DNA of 41,734 bases from Lachnospiraceae bacterium (GCA_022768825.1 JALEJB010000067.1:1-41734), one strand, 5' to 3'. Shown: positions 7,762 through 17,675, counted from the stretch's first letter. The notes: a model not told the origin generated them from the sequence alone. A program made the numbers and translations.

Positions 7762-8271
7762 TTAGAACGCATCATCCAGCATACTCTGGAATGCGTCATC
7801 CTTCTCAGCCAGAATCGAATCGATCTGACTCTTATGTTCTGCATCCGCACCGGCAGCGCCATACAAACCGGAATTGGCACCGGTTGTAGCATTAAAGGTA
7901 TTCTCCATGCTTGCCTTTACCGCTTCGATCTCCATCTGCTTGATCGCTTCATCCTGTGCTGCCTCGCGATTCAATCGGTCAATGATATCCTGTGCTGCCT
8001 GCATCTGCTCATCCGTCATCTGACTGGTCAGGTTCGCAATCTTTTCTTCCTCTGCGGTTCTTGCAGACTGCGGCGGTGTATTGCTTGATGCAACGGAAGC
8101 AACATTGCCGGAGTTCACCTGATCCATCGATACGACCTCTACCTCCGGTTTTGGCTTCTTTCGCGGTTCAACCCCAAGCTCTTCCGGTGTCATATAATGG
8201 ACATTCCACCATTTGACCACACTATGCTGCATTTTTTCTTTTTTATCGCGTTCTGCTATCAAATCTTTCAT
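7762..8271 (-). CDS. Hypothetical protein, 169 aa, Ala/Gln/Glu-rich
   Basis: I do not recognise a family. The product is soluble, with no signal peptide or membrane segment. Residues 1-30 are basic and contain VVKWWNVHYMTPEELG. The middle is low-complexity (SVASSNTPPQSARTAEEE). Residues 75-125 are likely helical (QMTDEQMQAAQDIIDRLN), and the tail repeats DAFQSMLDDAF. The ribosome site is weak. It has its own terminator, so it is monocistronic or ends a transcript that includes pepP. The reading frame is open with no competing ORF of similar quality. Confidence 0.6.
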   Translation of the reverse strand: MKDLIAERDKKEKMQHSVVKWWNVHYMTPEELGVEPRKKPKPEVEVVSMDQVNSGNVASVASSNTPPQSARTAEEEKIANLTSQMTDEQMQAAQDIIDRLNREAAQDEAIKQMEIEAVKASMENTFNATTGANSGLYGAAGADAEHKSQIDSILAEKDDAFQSMLDDAF

Positions 8272-8316
8272 ATCATTATTATATCCAATTACAAAAATAA
8301 TTCAACTGTCTGATTA

Positions 8317-10107
8317 CTAAGAAACTGGTTTTGTTTCGTTTTCCAACCACATCCGTTCTTCTTCCTGTAAATGTGGTGAAATCATTTCATAAACCCGTTT
8401 ATGGTACGCATTCAAACGCTTTTTATCCACATCAGAAAGCATCGTTTCATCTATGGATGCCCGGTCATACGGACATAACGTCAATGGTTCAAAATGGAAA
8501 AATTGTCCATATTCGCTTTCTTCGTCTTTTGCGACTACCATCAGATTTTCAATCCGGATTCCGTAGGCACCGGTTTCATAATAGCCCGGTTCATCCGAGA
8601 TCACCATTCCTTCTTCAAGAGGAATCTGATTCCATTTCTGTGAAATATTCTGCGGACCTTCATGTACACTCAGGATATGTCCGACCCCATGACCGGTTCC
8701 ATGTCGAAAATCCAATCCCAGCCTCCACAACGGTTCCCTGGCGATGACATCCAGATTGGTTCCGGTAGTACCATAGGGGAACTTACAGTTCAAAAGTGCC
8801 AGATGCCCAATGAGTACCGCTGTATAGTGCCTCTTCATCCGCTCAGTCGCCGGTCCCAGTGCCACCGTACGGGTCACATCGGTTGTCCCTACATCATAGT
8901 GTGCACCGGTATCCATCAGCAAAAATCCCTCTTGACGCAAGGCGGCATCTGTTTCTTTGGTTGCGGAGTAATGAACAATTGCGCCATGCCCGGCATATCC
9001 AAAGATCGGTTCAAAGCTTGGCATGAGATAACCGTCCTGTACTTTCCGGAATTGCTCAAGTGTAGTTGCTCCGGAGATTTCCGTGATCGTCTCAGTTTTC
9101 ACATGCGTCTTTAACCAGTATAAAAACCGGGTCAGTGCCACACCGTCTCTGACATGCGCCGTTTTCTCTCCTGCGAGCTCCACCGCATTTTTCTTTGCCT
9201 TTGGGAGTGCAGTCAGATCCTGACCTTCCATCTTTTTGACGGTTTGCGGCAATTGTTCTAAAAGACTCACATTCACCTTATTCGGATCAAAATAGATATT
9301 GTCATGGGAATAAGAGCTCAGATCCTCGTAGATTGCAAAATAATCTGCACACTCAATCCCGTTTCTCGTCAGATAGTTTGCCACCTGATCATTTAACGAT
9401 TCTTTTTGCATGTATAAGATCACTTTCTCAGAATCGATCAGGACATATGCCAGTGCCACCGGCGTACATTCCACATCCGCCCCGCGCAGATTGCATAGCC
9501 ACCCGATGTCATCGAGAGATGCCATGAGATATCCTTTGATCTCCTGCTGCTCCATCTGTGTTCGGATCTCACCGATCTTTACAGCTGCGGATTTTCCGGA
9601 CAGGGCCTCTTTTAAGATCCATGTCGGTTTATGGCTCATTTCGGGACGATCCTGCCAGATCTGCCCGACAAGATCCTGATCGGTTTTGAAGGTAATTGCT
9701 TTTTTCTCCAGTTTTTCTTCCAGTTCTTTCAGCCGTCTGACCGTGATCGTGCGTCCATCCATGCCCAATACATCGCCTTCCCGCAGTTCTGCAAGCAGAT
9801 AATCGCTTAAGGAAGGAACGTCTTTTAGTCCCTGTCTCATCAATGTGATCCCGGTATCCTGAAGCTGAACTTCTGCCTGAATAAAATAGCGTCCGTCCGT
9901 CCACAGCGCAGCCTTGTCCCGCAATACGACGAGTACTCCTGCCGATCCGGTAAATCCACTCATGTATGCTCTCTCTTTGAAAAAGTCGCCTACATATTCC
10001 GAACCGTGAAAATCGTCTGATACGATCAGATATCCGTCCATATGTTCACGTGTCATCAAAGCACGTAACGTGTCTATTCTTTTTTTTATTTCTGATTTCG
10101 TTTCCAT
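8317..10107 (-). CDS. pepP: Xaa-Pro aminopeptidase (M24B metallopeptidase)
   Basis: Cytosolic aminopeptidase P-type enzyme that removes N-terminal residues preceding proline. At 596 residues it has the three-domain form: two creatinase-like N-terminal domains (1-300), the M24 pita-bread catalytic domain (about 310-530) and an M24 C-terminal extension. Metal ligands are visible in MDTGAHYDVGTTDVTRTV (two Asp), HGTGHGVGH (His), ISDEPGYYE (Glu) and RIENLMVV (Glu). AGGACAG precedes the ATG. It diverges from sigG across a 140-bp gap. Confidence 0.92.
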   Translation of the reverse strand: METKSEIKKRIDTLRALMTREHMDGYLIVSDDFHGSEYVGDFFKERAYMSGFTGSAGVLVVLRDKAALWTDGRYFIQAEVQLQDTGITLMRQGLKDVPSLSDYLLAELREGDVLGMDGRTITVRRLKELEEKLEKKAITFKTDQDLVGQIWQDRPEMSHKPTWILKEALSGKSAAVKIGEIRTQMEQQEIKGYLMASLDDIGWLCNLRGADVECTPVALAYVLIDSEKVILYMQKESLNDQVANYLTRNGIECADYFAIYEDLSSYSHDNIYFDPNKVNVSLLEQLPQTVKKMEGQDLTALPKAKKNAVELAGEKTAHVRDGVALTRFLYWLKTHVKTETITEISGATTLEQFRKVQDGYLMPSFEPIFGYAGHGAIVHYSATKETDAALRQEGFLLMDTGAHYDVGTTDVTRTVALGPATERMKRHYTAVLIGHLALLNCKFPYGTTGTNLDVIAREPLWRLGLDFRHGTGHGVGHILSVHEGPQNISQKWNQIPLEEGMVISDEPGYYETGAYGIRIENLMVVAKDEESEYGQFFHFEPLTLCPYDRASIDETMLSDVDKKRLNAYHKRVYEMISPHLQEEERMWLENETKPVS

Positions 10108-10186
10108 GTTCTGTCCTGATTTCTTTTCATTGTACTTCTATTGTATCTCTTTTTTTACTTTTGAAAAGAGTCTATTCGATTTTGCC

Positions 10187-10217
10187 GCATAAAATTTCCA
10201 ATCTATGTCCATCCTTA
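10187..10217 (+). promoter_or_regulatory. Candidate forespore (sigma-G type) promoter of sigG
   Basis: GCATA at 10187-10191 and CATCCTTA at 10210-10217 are separated by 18 bases. They resemble the sigma-G pattern gHATR / CATnHTA. The predicted start site leaves the AAAGGATGG ribosome site intact. sigG autoregulation is established in Bacillus, so the site is reasonable but not proven. Confidence 0.4.
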
Positions 10218-10247
10218 GATTAACAAGAAAAAAGGATGGTTACGCTC

Positions 10248-11024
10248 ATGTCTGCTTATAAAGTCGAACTGTGCGGTGTCAACACTGCAAAACTCCCATT
10301 ACTGAAGGAAGAAGAAAAAGAAGATTTGATCTTAAAGATCAAGCAAGGAGACGAAAGTGCCCGCGAGACCTATATCAAGGGTAATCTTAGGCTGGTTCTG
10401 TCTGTGATCCGCCGCTTTCTTGGCCACACGGACAACATCGATGATCTGTTTCAGATCGGATGCATCGGACTGATGAAATCCATTGATAATTTTGATCCGA
10501 CCATGGGCGTCAAATTTTCCACTTATGCGGTCCCGATGATCATCGGTGAGGTGCGTCGTTTCCTGCGCGACAATAATAGCATCCGTGTCAGCCGCTCGAT
10601 GCGAGACACAGCCTACAAAGCCATTCATGCCAAAGAAGTTCTGCTGGCAAAAAGTCAGGAAGAACCGACCATTGACGCAATTGCCGAAGAAGCGGGTATC
10701 CCGAAAGAAGATATCGTTGCAGCACTGGATGCGATCCAAAGTCCGGTCAGTCTGTATGATCCGATCTACACCGACGGTGGCGATACCCTATATGTGATGG
10801 ATCAGATCGCAGACAAAAAAAACAAGGAATCCAACTGGGTGGAATCCCTGTCATTAAATGATGCCATGTCCCGTCTGAGCGACCGCGAAAACTATATCAT
10901 TAAGCTGCGTTTTTTTGAAGGCAAGACACAGATGGAAGTGGCTGAGGAAATCCACATCTCCCAGGCACAGGTATCGCGTCTGGAAAAATCAGCCCTCAGC
11001 CACATGAAAAATTATTTAAAATAA
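10248..11024 (+). CDS. sigG: RNA polymerase sporulation sigma factor SigG
   Basis: Late forespore-specific sigma-70 family factor. The N-terminus MSAYKVELCGVNTAKLPLL matches the conserved SigG opening. Region 2 (NLRLVLSVIRRF through VGEVRRFLRDN-like IGEVRRFLRDNN), region 3 and the region 4 helix-turn-helix (MEVAEEIHISQAQVSRLEK) are complete. The track start (10236) is earlier, but ATG 10248 has AAGGATGG at good spacing and gives the standard 258-residue product. In most spore formers sigG directly follows sigE in the same direction. Here it is inverted and separated from sigE by an MBL gene, with convergent ends only two bases apart. Confidence 0.95.
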   Translation: MSAYKVELCGVNTAKLPLLKEEEKEDLILKIKQGDESARETYIKGNLRLVLSVIRRFLGHTDNIDDLFQIGCIGLMKSIDNFDPTMGVKFSTYAVPMIIGEVRRFLRDNNSIRVSRSMRDTAYKAIHAKEVLLAKSQEEPTIDAIAEEAGIPKEDIVAALDAIQSPVSLYDPIYTDGGDTLYVMDQIADKKNKESNWVESLSLNDAMSRLSDRENYIIKLRFFEGKTQMEVAEEIHISQAQVSRLEKSALSHMKNYLK

Positions 11025-11025
11025 C

Positions 11026-12633
11026 CTATCTCTCCCATTTATCGCACAACGAATTGATCTGATCCGCAAATCTTCCAAGCTCCTTGTTCGGCAGTCCCTC
11101 GGACTTCTTGATGACTGCAAGCAGACGCTGTCCGGATGCAAGAAGTCTCGCAAAGACATTACTGCTTGCCTTCGAGCTGTTCTTGGTCTTCTTTGGAACC
11201 ATCGTCTTCGTTCCCTGCTTGATACAGGCTCCGGAAATGAGATCAAAGATGTCGCCGCTAAAGGGTGCGACTGCGTCATACCCAAGCTGCGTATGAAGAA
11301 GATCCGCAAACTGTTCCGTCACTTTATCCTCGCCGTGGACAACAAATACTTTCTTTGGCGCATGCTCCCGAAAGGCTGCCGCCCAGTCAATCAGTTTTGT
11401 CTGATCCGCATGACCGCTGATTCCCGGCAGATTGACGATCTCCGCACGCACCTCGATCATCTCACCAAAAAGCTTGACTTCTTTGGCACCGTTTAACAGT
11501 GCATGACCAAGTGTTCCCGGCACCTGATATCCTACAAATAAAATCGTGGAGTCCTCTCTCCATAGATTGTGTTTCAGATGATGGCGGATGCGCCCTGCCT
11601 CACACATTCCGGACGCGGAGATGATGACAACCGGTTTCTTTAAGAAATTGATCATCTTGGATTGATCCGGAGATACCGCTGTCTTGAGTCCCGGAAACTG
11701 GATCGGATTGATTCCCTGCTCAATCAGTTCTTTTGCAGCATCGCTGAAGCATTCCGATACATTCTTATGAAACACATTTGTCGCTTCAATCGCCAGCGGA
11801 CTATCGATATATACTTCAAAATCCTCAAACTCCGGCAGCAAATGCTCGGATTTGATACGCCTCAGGTAATACAGCATCTCCTGTGTACGTCCGACGGAAA
11901 ATGCCGGAATGACCAGATTGCCGCCCCGCATAAAGGTACTTTTTATGACATCCACCAGTGCCGTTGCATAATCCACCGGCAGGTCATGCTCTCTGTCCCC
12001 GTAGGTAGACTCCATGATCACATAATCGGCATCCTGCAGATAAGTCGGTGATTTGATGAGCGGTTTATTTCCCTGTCCGATATCTCCGGAAAAGACCAGC
12101 TTCACCTCTTTTTCCTTTTCCGTCACCCATAACTCTATGGATGAAGAACCAAGCAGATGTCCGGCATCCACAAACCGGATCTTCAGATTCTCATCCACTT
12201 CTACGATTTCTTCATAGCTGCAAGGTACAAAGTGGTTCAGAACACTTTGTACATCTTCCATCGTATACAACGGTTCCACCTGTCCCCCACCGGAACGCTT
12301 TGCTTTACGATTGCGCCACTCTGCTTCGAATTCCTGAATGTGTGCGCTGTCTTTCAACATGATCACACACAGCTCATAGGTCGCCTGTGTACAGTAGATC
12401 CTGCCACGAAAACCATGTGCATACAAAAGCGGCAATAAACCCGAGTGATCGATATGGGCATGTGTCACAAGCACGGTATCAATCGCTGCCGCATTCACCG
12501 GAATCTCCTGATTCACATACAGATCCGGTCCCTGTTCCATTCCGCAATCCACCAATAAATGCTTATCCCCATATTGTAAAAAATGGCAGCTGCCTGTCAC
12601 CTCATGGGCAGCACCTAGAAATTCCAATAGCAT
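11026..12633 (-). CDS. MBL-fold / beta-CASP RNA-processing exonuclease
   Basis: A metallo-beta-lactamase family nuclease of the CPSF/YSH1 type, thought to act on RNA. The zinc motif THAHIDHSG (about 57-65) follows the opening LEFLGAAHEVTGSCH. The beta-CASP domain and the RMMBL end, with SASGMCEAGRIRHHLKHNL and SGHADQTKLIDW, are complete in 535 residues. AAGGAGATGG lies before the ATG. It lies between sigE and sigG, facing sigG. A housekeeping role is likelier than a sporulation one. Confidence 0.88.
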   Translation of the reverse strand: MLLEFLGAAHEVTGSCHFLQYGDKHLLVDCGMEQGPDLYVNQEIPVNAAAIDTVLVTHAHIDHSGLLPLLYAHGFRGRIYCTQATYELCVIMLKDSAHIQEFEAEWRNRKAKRSGGGQVEPLYTMEDVQSVLNHFVPCSYEEIVEVDENLKIRFVDAGHLLGSSSIELWVTEKEKEVKLVFSGDIGQGNKPLIKSPTYLQDADYVIMESTYGDREHDLPVDYATALVDVIKSTFMRGGNLVIPAFSVGRTQEMLYYLRRIKSEHLLPEFEDFEVYIDSPLAIEATNVFHKNVSECFSDAAKELIEQGINPIQFPGLKTAVSPDQSKMINFLKKPVVIISASGMCEAGRIRHHLKHNLWREDSTILFVGYQVPGTLGHALLNGAKEVKLFGEMIEVRAEIVNLPGISGHADQTKLIDWAAAFREHAPKKVFVVHGEDKVTEQFADLLHTQLGYDAVAPFSGDIFDLISGACIKQGTKTMVPKKTKNSSKASSNVFARLLASGQRLLAVIKKSEGLPNKELGRFADQINSLCDKWER

Positions 12634-12712
12634 AATACCATCTCCTTTGTGATTGATATGGTAATTATAACATATATCAGGGCACTTCCAATAGATTTTT
12701 TGTTAAAAGTAG

Positions 12713-13456
12713 TCAAATTTTGTTCATGCGTTGTATTTCTTTTTTCAGGTGAAGCATGATCTTTTTTTCCAGTCTCGATATGTAGGATTGTGAGATGCCA
12801 AGCAGATCCGCCACCTCTTTTTGGGTCAGTTCCTGATCCATATGCTTTCCCAGCCCATACCGCAATTCTATGATCTGACGCTCCCGTCCGGACAAACATG
12901 CGATGGCTTTTTGCAGCAGCTTTCGCTCCGTCTCTGACTCAATATCCTTGGATACCAGATCTTCATCTGTCCCCAAAATGTCCGACAAGAGCAATTCATT
13001 TCCATCCCAATCTACATTCAGCGGCTCGTCAATGGATACTTCCATCCTGGTTTTACTGTTTCTTCGCAAATACATGAGTATTTCGTTTTCAATGCATCGG
13101 GAAGCATAGGTCGCAAGCTTGATCTGACGATCTGATTTAAATGTGTTGATCGCTTTGATCAGCCCGATCGTGCCGATCGAAATCAGATCTTCCACATTCA
13201 CTCCGGTATTATCAAATTTTTTTGCGATATAGACCACCAGCCTGAGATTGTGTTCGATCAACTCTTTTTTGGCTTCCGGTGAGTCCTGATCAAGCAGCTG
13301 GATACATTCCAGTTCCTTTTCCTGTTCCAGCGGCGGCGGCAGTACCTCTGCCCCGCCGATATAGTGTATCTCCTTTTCCCGTTCAAACAATAACGAATAG
13401 ATGGACGGCAGAATCTTTAGTTGAAATCGATTTGGCACATTCACTTTTATGTACAT
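12713..13456 (-). CDS. sigE: RNA polymerase sporulation sigma factor SigE (pro-form)
   Basis: Early mother-cell sigma factor. At 247 residues it includes the N-terminal pro-sequence (before [13 protein letters not shown]) that is removed by SpoIIGA. Region 2 reads [18 protein letters not shown] through [15 protein letters not shown], and region 4 is [23 protein letters not shown] precedes the ATG. It lies 14 bp downstream of spoIIGA in the same transcript, so it shares the Spo0A-type promoter upstream of spoIIGA. Confidence 0.96.
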   Translation of the reverse strand: MYIKVNVPNRFQLKILPSIYSLLFEREKEIHYIGGAEVLPPPLEQEKELECIQLLDQDSPEAKKELIEHNLRLVVYIAKKFDNTGVNVEDLISIGTIGLIKAINTFKSDRQIKLATYASRCIENEILMYLRRNSKTRMEVSIDEPLNVDWDGNELLLSDILGTDEDLVSKDIESETERKLLQKAIACLSGRERQIIELRYGLGKHMDQELTQKEVADLLGISQSYISRLEKKIMLHLKKEIQRMNKI

Positions 13457-13470
13457 ATCACAACCTCCAA

Positions 13471-14232
13471 TTAAAATAAGTCCGCAGAAAGAAGCATGTG
13501 CACACGATCCTTTCGCAGAAACCCCCGCGGGGCGATCCCGATTACCGGATGCTCGATCATCCGTGTATCTACTTCCATTTTATCAATTGTCCATACATGC
13601 ATATATCCTTTTTCTTCCCCGATACTGGAGTACTCGATCCATCTGCCGCATTCGGGCAATAATTGCAATTGTCCGAAAATCTCCGTATCCACCACACTAA
13701 CCGGTTGACCCACATACGGATCCCGCAGCAGATTGCCGGAGTCATACAATGCCATCAGACTGACGCAGCGATCCTTGTAATACAGTGTCACGCTTCGAAG
13801 CTTTCTGTCGATACGGGTATGCCGGCGTTCCATAAGAAACAGCAAAAGTAAAACGACCGCTGCAATGACCGTTCCCAGAGCAAACCAGTCAAACTTCATA
13901 TGATACGACTGCAGCCACAAAAAGATTCCTGTCAGACCAAACAGAAATATAAACTTGGCCAGCGCCACCCATAAAAAGCGTTCCTGTGTATGTCCGCCAA
14001 AGCAGATTGCGATACCTGCCACATGGATCAAAAGCTCGCACAGTACAAATACACTTCCATATCCCAGCACAAACAAAAACAATGTACCCAAGCCTGCTAT
14101 CACAATCGGTATGCAAACATTTTTCCATTTTGCCAATCGTACATGAAACCAGATTTGTAAAAACAGCAGACTAAACACTTCTAATATCAGATAACGTAAA
14201 AAAAATACATCCAGATATATGGTTAGCAACAC
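13471..14232 (-). CDS. spoIIGA: Sigma-E processing peptidase SpoIIGA
   Basis: Membrane aspartic protease that activates pro-SigE after a forespore signal. The N-terminal half (1-130) has about five hydrophobic segments. The C-terminal protease domain carries the catalytic [11 protein letters not shown] motif (about residue 163) and ends with [14 protein letters not shown]. At 253 residues it is slightly shorter than the Bacillus protein. The start is ambiguous: the track GTG (14232) is only two bases from GGAGGG, while TTG at 14229 is better spaced. It is the first gene of the spoIIGA-sigE transcript. Confidence 0.9.
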   Translation of the reverse strand: MLLTIYLDVFFLRYLILEVFSLLFLQIWFHVRLAKWKNVCIPIVIAGLGTLFLFVLGYGSVFVLCELLIHVAGIAICFGGHTQERFLWVALAKFIFLFGLTGIFLWLQSYHMKFDWFALGTVIAAVVLLLLFLMERRHTRIDRKLRSVTLYYKDRCVSLMALYDSGNLLRDPYVGQPVSVVDTEIFGQLQLLPECGRWIEYSSIGEEKGYMHVWTIDKMEVDTRMIEHPVIGIAPRGFLRKDRVHMLLSADLF

Positions 14233-14258
14233 ATCCCTCCATTCAGCAGCTGAAATTC

Positions 14259-14292
14259 ATTTTATCATTGTGTTTCTTCGAATTTTGTCGAA
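14259..14292 (-). promoter_or_regulatory. Spo0A-box promoter of spoIIGA-sigE
   Basis: A perfect Spo0A box (TGTCGAA, plus strand 14286-14292) overlaps a -35-like TCGACA on the minus strand. The -10 is TAAAAT (14259-14264) and the spacer is 21 bases. The Bacillus spoIIG promoter has the same unusual design: sigma-A elements with a long spacer rescued by Spo0A~P. The predicted start leaves a short leader with the GGAGGG ribosome site. Confidence 0.6.
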
Positions 14293-14321
14293 CGAAGTGC
14301 TTTATAAAAAAGAATGCGCAT

Positions 14322-14352
14322 AAAAAAACCTTCGCTTTTAGCGAAGGTTTTT
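14322..14352 (-). terminator. Terminator of ftsZ
   Basis: ACCTTCGC-ttttа-like loop-GCGAAGGT forms an 8-bp stem flanked by A and T runs (plus strand AAAAAAACCTTCGC / GCGAAGGTTTTT). It separates the dcw transcript from spoIIGA-sigE. Confidence 0.85.
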
Positions 14353-14369
14353 CGTACATCTTTATGTAT

Positions 14370-15611
14370 TTATTTTCTTGTATTTTTAAGAAATGCAGGA
14401 ATCTGGATATCCTTCTCCGGCACGGTGCTTTCCGGTTGCTTCGGTTTCTGAATACCGGAAAATGTTGGCGGAACCGGGGTCGTCTGCTGTGTATTTGCAA
14501 TCGTGGACGATGTTCTGTTATAAGTACCACCCAATCCGGATGAAGAGAGACCGGATAATCCGCTACGGCTTGTCAATCCGGATGTCATTGGTCTGGCAGC
14601 AGACTGTGTTCCCAGCGTTGACGTATATTTCATGCCTCCCATTAATGTAGAAGCCCCTTTTGCCTCTTCCAATCCGGTTGCGATAACCGTAATCTTTACT
14701 TCGTCTGTCATCGACTCATCATACTTCGCACCGAAAATAATATTTGCTTCCTCTCCGGTCAGATCTCGCACATAGCTTGCAGCATCATCTGCATCCAGCA
14801 ACGAGATATCTCCTGAGATATTGATGATCACATGTGAAGCACCGTCGATGGTTGTCTCCAGCAACGGACTTGATACTGCCAGTTTGACAGCTTCCATCGC
14901 CTTATCGTCACCCTTTGCCTCACCGATACCGATATGCGCAAGACCCTTGTCCTTCATAACCGTCTGAACATCTGCAAAGTCAAGATTGATCAGTGCCGGC
15001 AAGTTGATCAAGTCTGTAATACCCTGTACAGACTGCTGTAATACTTCATCTGCTTTCTTCAATGCATCCGGCATTGTTGTACGGCGATCTACGATCTCTA
15101 ACAGCTTATCATTTGGAATTACGATCAGAGTATCTACGCTTTCCTTCAAGCGCTCGATACCTGATGCTGCATTAATTGCTCTCTGTTTTGCCTCGAATTT
15201 GAAAGGCTTTGTTACGACTCCTACCGTGAGGATTCCCATATCTTTTGCAATCTTGGCCACAACCGGAGCAGCTCCTGTTCCGGTACCGCCACCCATTCCA
15301 CAAGTGACAAATACCATGTCCGCGCCCTGAATGGCTTCACTTAAATCCTCTGCACTCTCTTCTGCCGCTTTCATACCAATCTCAGGCTGTGCGCCGGCTC
15401 CGAGTCCCTTCGTCAATTTTTCTCCGATCTGGATCAACGTAGGTGCTTTACATAATGCCAATGCCTGTTTATCGGTATTCACACCAACAAACTCCACACC
15501 ACCAATATTTTCATCAATCATTCTATTTACAGCATTGTTACCGGCACCGCCTACACCAATTACTATAATCTTCGCATTATTGTCCGCTGCAGTTGTCGTA
15601 ATCTCTAACAA
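14370..15611 (-). CDS. ftsZ: Cell division protein FtsZ
   Basis: Tubulin-like GTPase that forms the division ring. The nucleotide-binding opening [19 protein letters not shown], the tubulin signature [11 protein letters not shown], the T7 loop (LINLDFADV) and a C-terminal linker ending in the conserved partner-binding peptide [13 protein letters not shown] are all present. The track begins at 15689, but a TTG at 15611 preceded by GAGGAGGA at ideal spacing is the likely start, giving 413 residues ([12 protein letters not shown]). It is the last gene of the dcw cluster and has its own promoter candidate at 15720-15748. Confidence 0.97.
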   Translation of the reverse strand: MLEITTTAADNNAKIIVIGVGGAGNNAVNRMIDENIGGVEFVGVNTDKQALALCKAPTLIQIGEKLTKGLGAGAQPEIGMKAAEESAEDLSEAIQGADMVFVTCGMGGGTGTGAAPVVAKIAKDMGILTVGVVTKPFKFEAKQRAINAASGIERLKESVDTLIVIPNDKLLEIVDRRTTMPDALKKADEVLQQSVQGITDLINLPALINLDFADVQTVMKDKGLAHIGIGEAKGDDKAMEAVKLAVSSPLLETTIDGASHVIINISGDISLLDADDAASYVRDLTGEEANIIFGAKYDESMTDEVKITVIATGLEEAKGASTLMGGMKYTSTLGTQSAARPMTSGLTSRSGLSGLSSSGLGGTYNRTSSTIANTQQTTPVPPTFSGIQKPKQPESTVPEKDIQIPAFLKNTRK

Positions 15612-15719
15612 GGTTACATCCTCCTCATTCTTCAAAAATATATAAATCTTATCCTTTGTGCCTGTTTTCCTATGTATCTCATCACACAAAGTGACCCAAA
15701 ATGCTAACTTAATGATTTA

Positions 15720-15748
15720 ATAATAGTATTTCTTTGAACATTTCGCAA
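15720..15748 (-). promoter_or_regulatory. Candidate sigma-A promoter of ftsZ
   Basis: On the minus strand TTGCGA (15743-15748) and TATTAT (15720-15725) are separated by exactly 17 bases, inside an AT-rich 158-bp gap between divIB and the ftsZ start. This gives a leader of about 100 nt. Confidence 0.5.
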
Positions 15749-15769
15749 CTATTATTTTTATTTTTTCTA

Positions 15770-16558
15770 TTATTTTTTATTTTTACTTTTTTTCGGATCA
15801 AACACAATATCCGTGGTTTCACTGGTCCAATTTTCTAGATGTAGTGTTCCTTTCTTTCCTTCCAATTGCGGCAGTATGTACTGCAGGCGCATGATCTTCT
15901 GTGAAAGGTTGTCCGCATTGCCTACGCGGATCTCTATTTTACCGCTATAGACGGTCATGGTCTTCGCAAGCTGGTCATATTTGATCTTCTTAGATGAAAT
16001 CTCGTATTTTTCCAGAAGCTGTGTCAGAGAAAGCAGATTTTTCAAGGCCGCTGTATCTTCTAACGGAAGCTTTTCATATAAGATAACCGAATCGCAGGTC
16101 AGACCTTCGATTTGTGGAACATTTTTAATCTGCTCCTGCGATGTCTCTACCACAAATCCATCCTTGTCAAAATAAGCATTCTGATCAATGGAACTGATAT
16201 ACAGATAACCAAGAATCCCTTTTTCATATACCTCCACACTGATCTCATGCGGCTTGGTAATATCCATACTGATCTTCAAAGTATCGATAAACGGAAGCTT
16301 TTCCTGTCTCAGAAAACGATACTTGAAATAAGTATAGAGCGTACTCCACGCATACTCATCTGCCATCACGACCTCTTCGATCTGTTCATCCGAATATAGT
16401 TCATTTCCGACAACATTGACCTTTTTCACTGTAAAAACCTGGGTGATCATGATTGCGATGGTCGCAGCCAGGAATGCGATCAAAAGCAGTAAAACGAGCA
16501 CGATTGTCCTCTTTTTTCTTTTTCTTTCCTGTTGTCTGTATTGTTCTTTGATACCCAT
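15770..16558 (-). CDS. divIB: Cell division protein FtsQ/DivIB
   Basis: Bitopic division protein of the FtsQ-FtsL-FtsB complex. A basic cytoplasmic N-terminus (QERKRKKRT) is followed by one membrane span (IVLVLLLLIAFLAATIAIMI), then a POTRA domain (FTVKKVNVVGNELYSDEQI) and the FtsQ beta domain. The start at 16558 (MGIKEQY) has GGAGAG upstream; the longer track ORF runs back into ftsW. It begins immediately after the ftsW stop. In related genomes murG usually lies between these two genes and is missing here. Confidence 0.88.
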   Translation of the reverse strand: MGIKEQYRQQERKRKKRTIVLVLLLLIAFLAATIAIMITQVFTVKKVNVVGNELYSDEQIEEVVMADEYAWSTLYTYFKYRFLRQEKLPFIDTLKISMDITKPHEISVEVYEKGILGYLYISSIDQNAYFDKDGFVVETSQEQIKNVPQIEGLTCDSVILYEKLPLEDTAALKNLLSLTQLLEKYEISSKKIKYDQLAKTMTVYSGKIEIRVGNADNLSQKIMRLQYILPQLEGKKGTLHLENWTSETTDIVFDPKKSKNKK

Positions 16559-16559
16559 A

Positions 16560-17675
16560 TTATCTCTCCACTGTCTCCGGTTCAAATGCAATTCCTCTTG
16601 AAACAGCCAGTGCCAGCCCCATCTCTGCCATCAAAAATACAACAGAGGTTCCGCCGTAGCTGATAAACGGAAGTGTCACACCGGTATTCGGAATGGTATT
16701 GGTCACGACCGCAATGTTCAATACCACCTGAATGGCAATATGCGCCATGATGCCTGTCACAAGCAGGGAGCCGAATAAATCTCTCGCGTTGTTCGCGATG
16801 ACCATAAACCGCCAGATCATCAAAAGAAAAAGCATGATCAGACAAACTGCCCCGAATAAGCCAAGTTCTTCACAGATAATGGAAAAGATCATATCGTTCG
16901 GAGCTTCCGGCACAAAGCCAAGCTTTTGCATACTGTTTCCAAGTCCTTTTCCAAACAGACCGCCGGAGCCGATGGCATACAATCCCTGAAGAGTCTGATA
17001 ACCCTTTTCATAATTTTCCGGATTCCGCCAGATCTTCACACGGTTGCTTCGATATCCTGCAGTCGTCAGGAATAAGATGATCGCTCCGACACCGGCTCCG
17101 CCAATGGCGAAAAACTGCATATACTTTGGGCTGGATACAAACAGCATCGCAAATGCAATTCCCATAATAATGATCGCGGTACTCAGGTTATTGTAAGCAA
17201 TCACACCAAAAATCGGCAGGATCGTAACGCCAACCTTTATGACGTTTTTAAACTTGCTCATACTTTTCGGCCGGTCCGAGATCACACTGGCAAAAAAAAC
17301 GATCACCGCAAGCTTTGCAAACTCGGAGGGCTGAAATTCAAATCCGCCTACACCCAGCCAGCGTCTGGAGTTATTGTGTTCGATTCCGACGAAAATAACC
17401 GCAGTACAGAGAGCCAGTGCGACACCGTATGCCAGCCATTTCATACGCTTCCAGATGCGGTAATCGATTCTCGAAATCACAAACATACCGACAAGTCCGA
17501 GTCCGGATGCAAGCATCTGTTTCTTCAGATAATGCGCCGGATCGCCAAAAGTGTCCTGGGCATCATAGGCGCTGGAGCTATAGAGCATGACCAGACCAAA
17601 GCATATTAAGAAAATCAAAATAAAAAGCAGGCTGTAATCAAAATATTTTGTACGACCATTCTTTTTTCTTGCCAT
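16560..17675 (-). CDS. ftsW: SEDS-family glycosyltransferase FtsW/SpoVE
   Basis: Polytopic peptidoglycan polymerase working with a class B PBP at the septum. At 371 residues it has about ten membrane segments. Typical SEDS blocks are visible: YSSSAYDAQ near the N-terminus, RRWLGVGGFEFQPSEFAKLA, and the C-terminal GVTLPFISYGGTS. AAGGAG precedes the ATG. Its position after murD fits either vegetative FtsW or sporulation SpoVE, and sequence alone does not separate them. Confidence 0.9.
   Translation of the reverse strand: MARKKNGRTKYFDYSLLFILIFLICFGLVMLYSSSAYDAQDTFGDPAHYLKKQMLASGLGLVGMFVISRIDYRIWKRMKWLAYGVALALCTAVIFVGIEHNNSRRWLGVGGFEFQPSEFAKLAVIVFFASVISDRPKSMSKFKNVIKVGVTILPIFGVIAYNNLSTAIIIMGIAFAMLFVSSPKYMQFFAIGGAGVGAIILFLTTAGYRSNRVKIWRNPENYEKGYQTLQGLYAIGSGGLFGKGLGNSMQKLGFVPEAPNDMIFSIICEELGLFGAVCLIMLFLLMIWRFMVIANNARDLFGSLLVTGIMAHIAIQVVLNIAVVTNTIPNTGVTLPFISYGGTSVVFLMAEMGLALAVSRGIAFEPETVER

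Noticed and set aside
10332-10739. ORF 10332-10739 (-) inside sigG
   Set aside because: Antisense shadow of the sigma factor with no ribosome site or family features.
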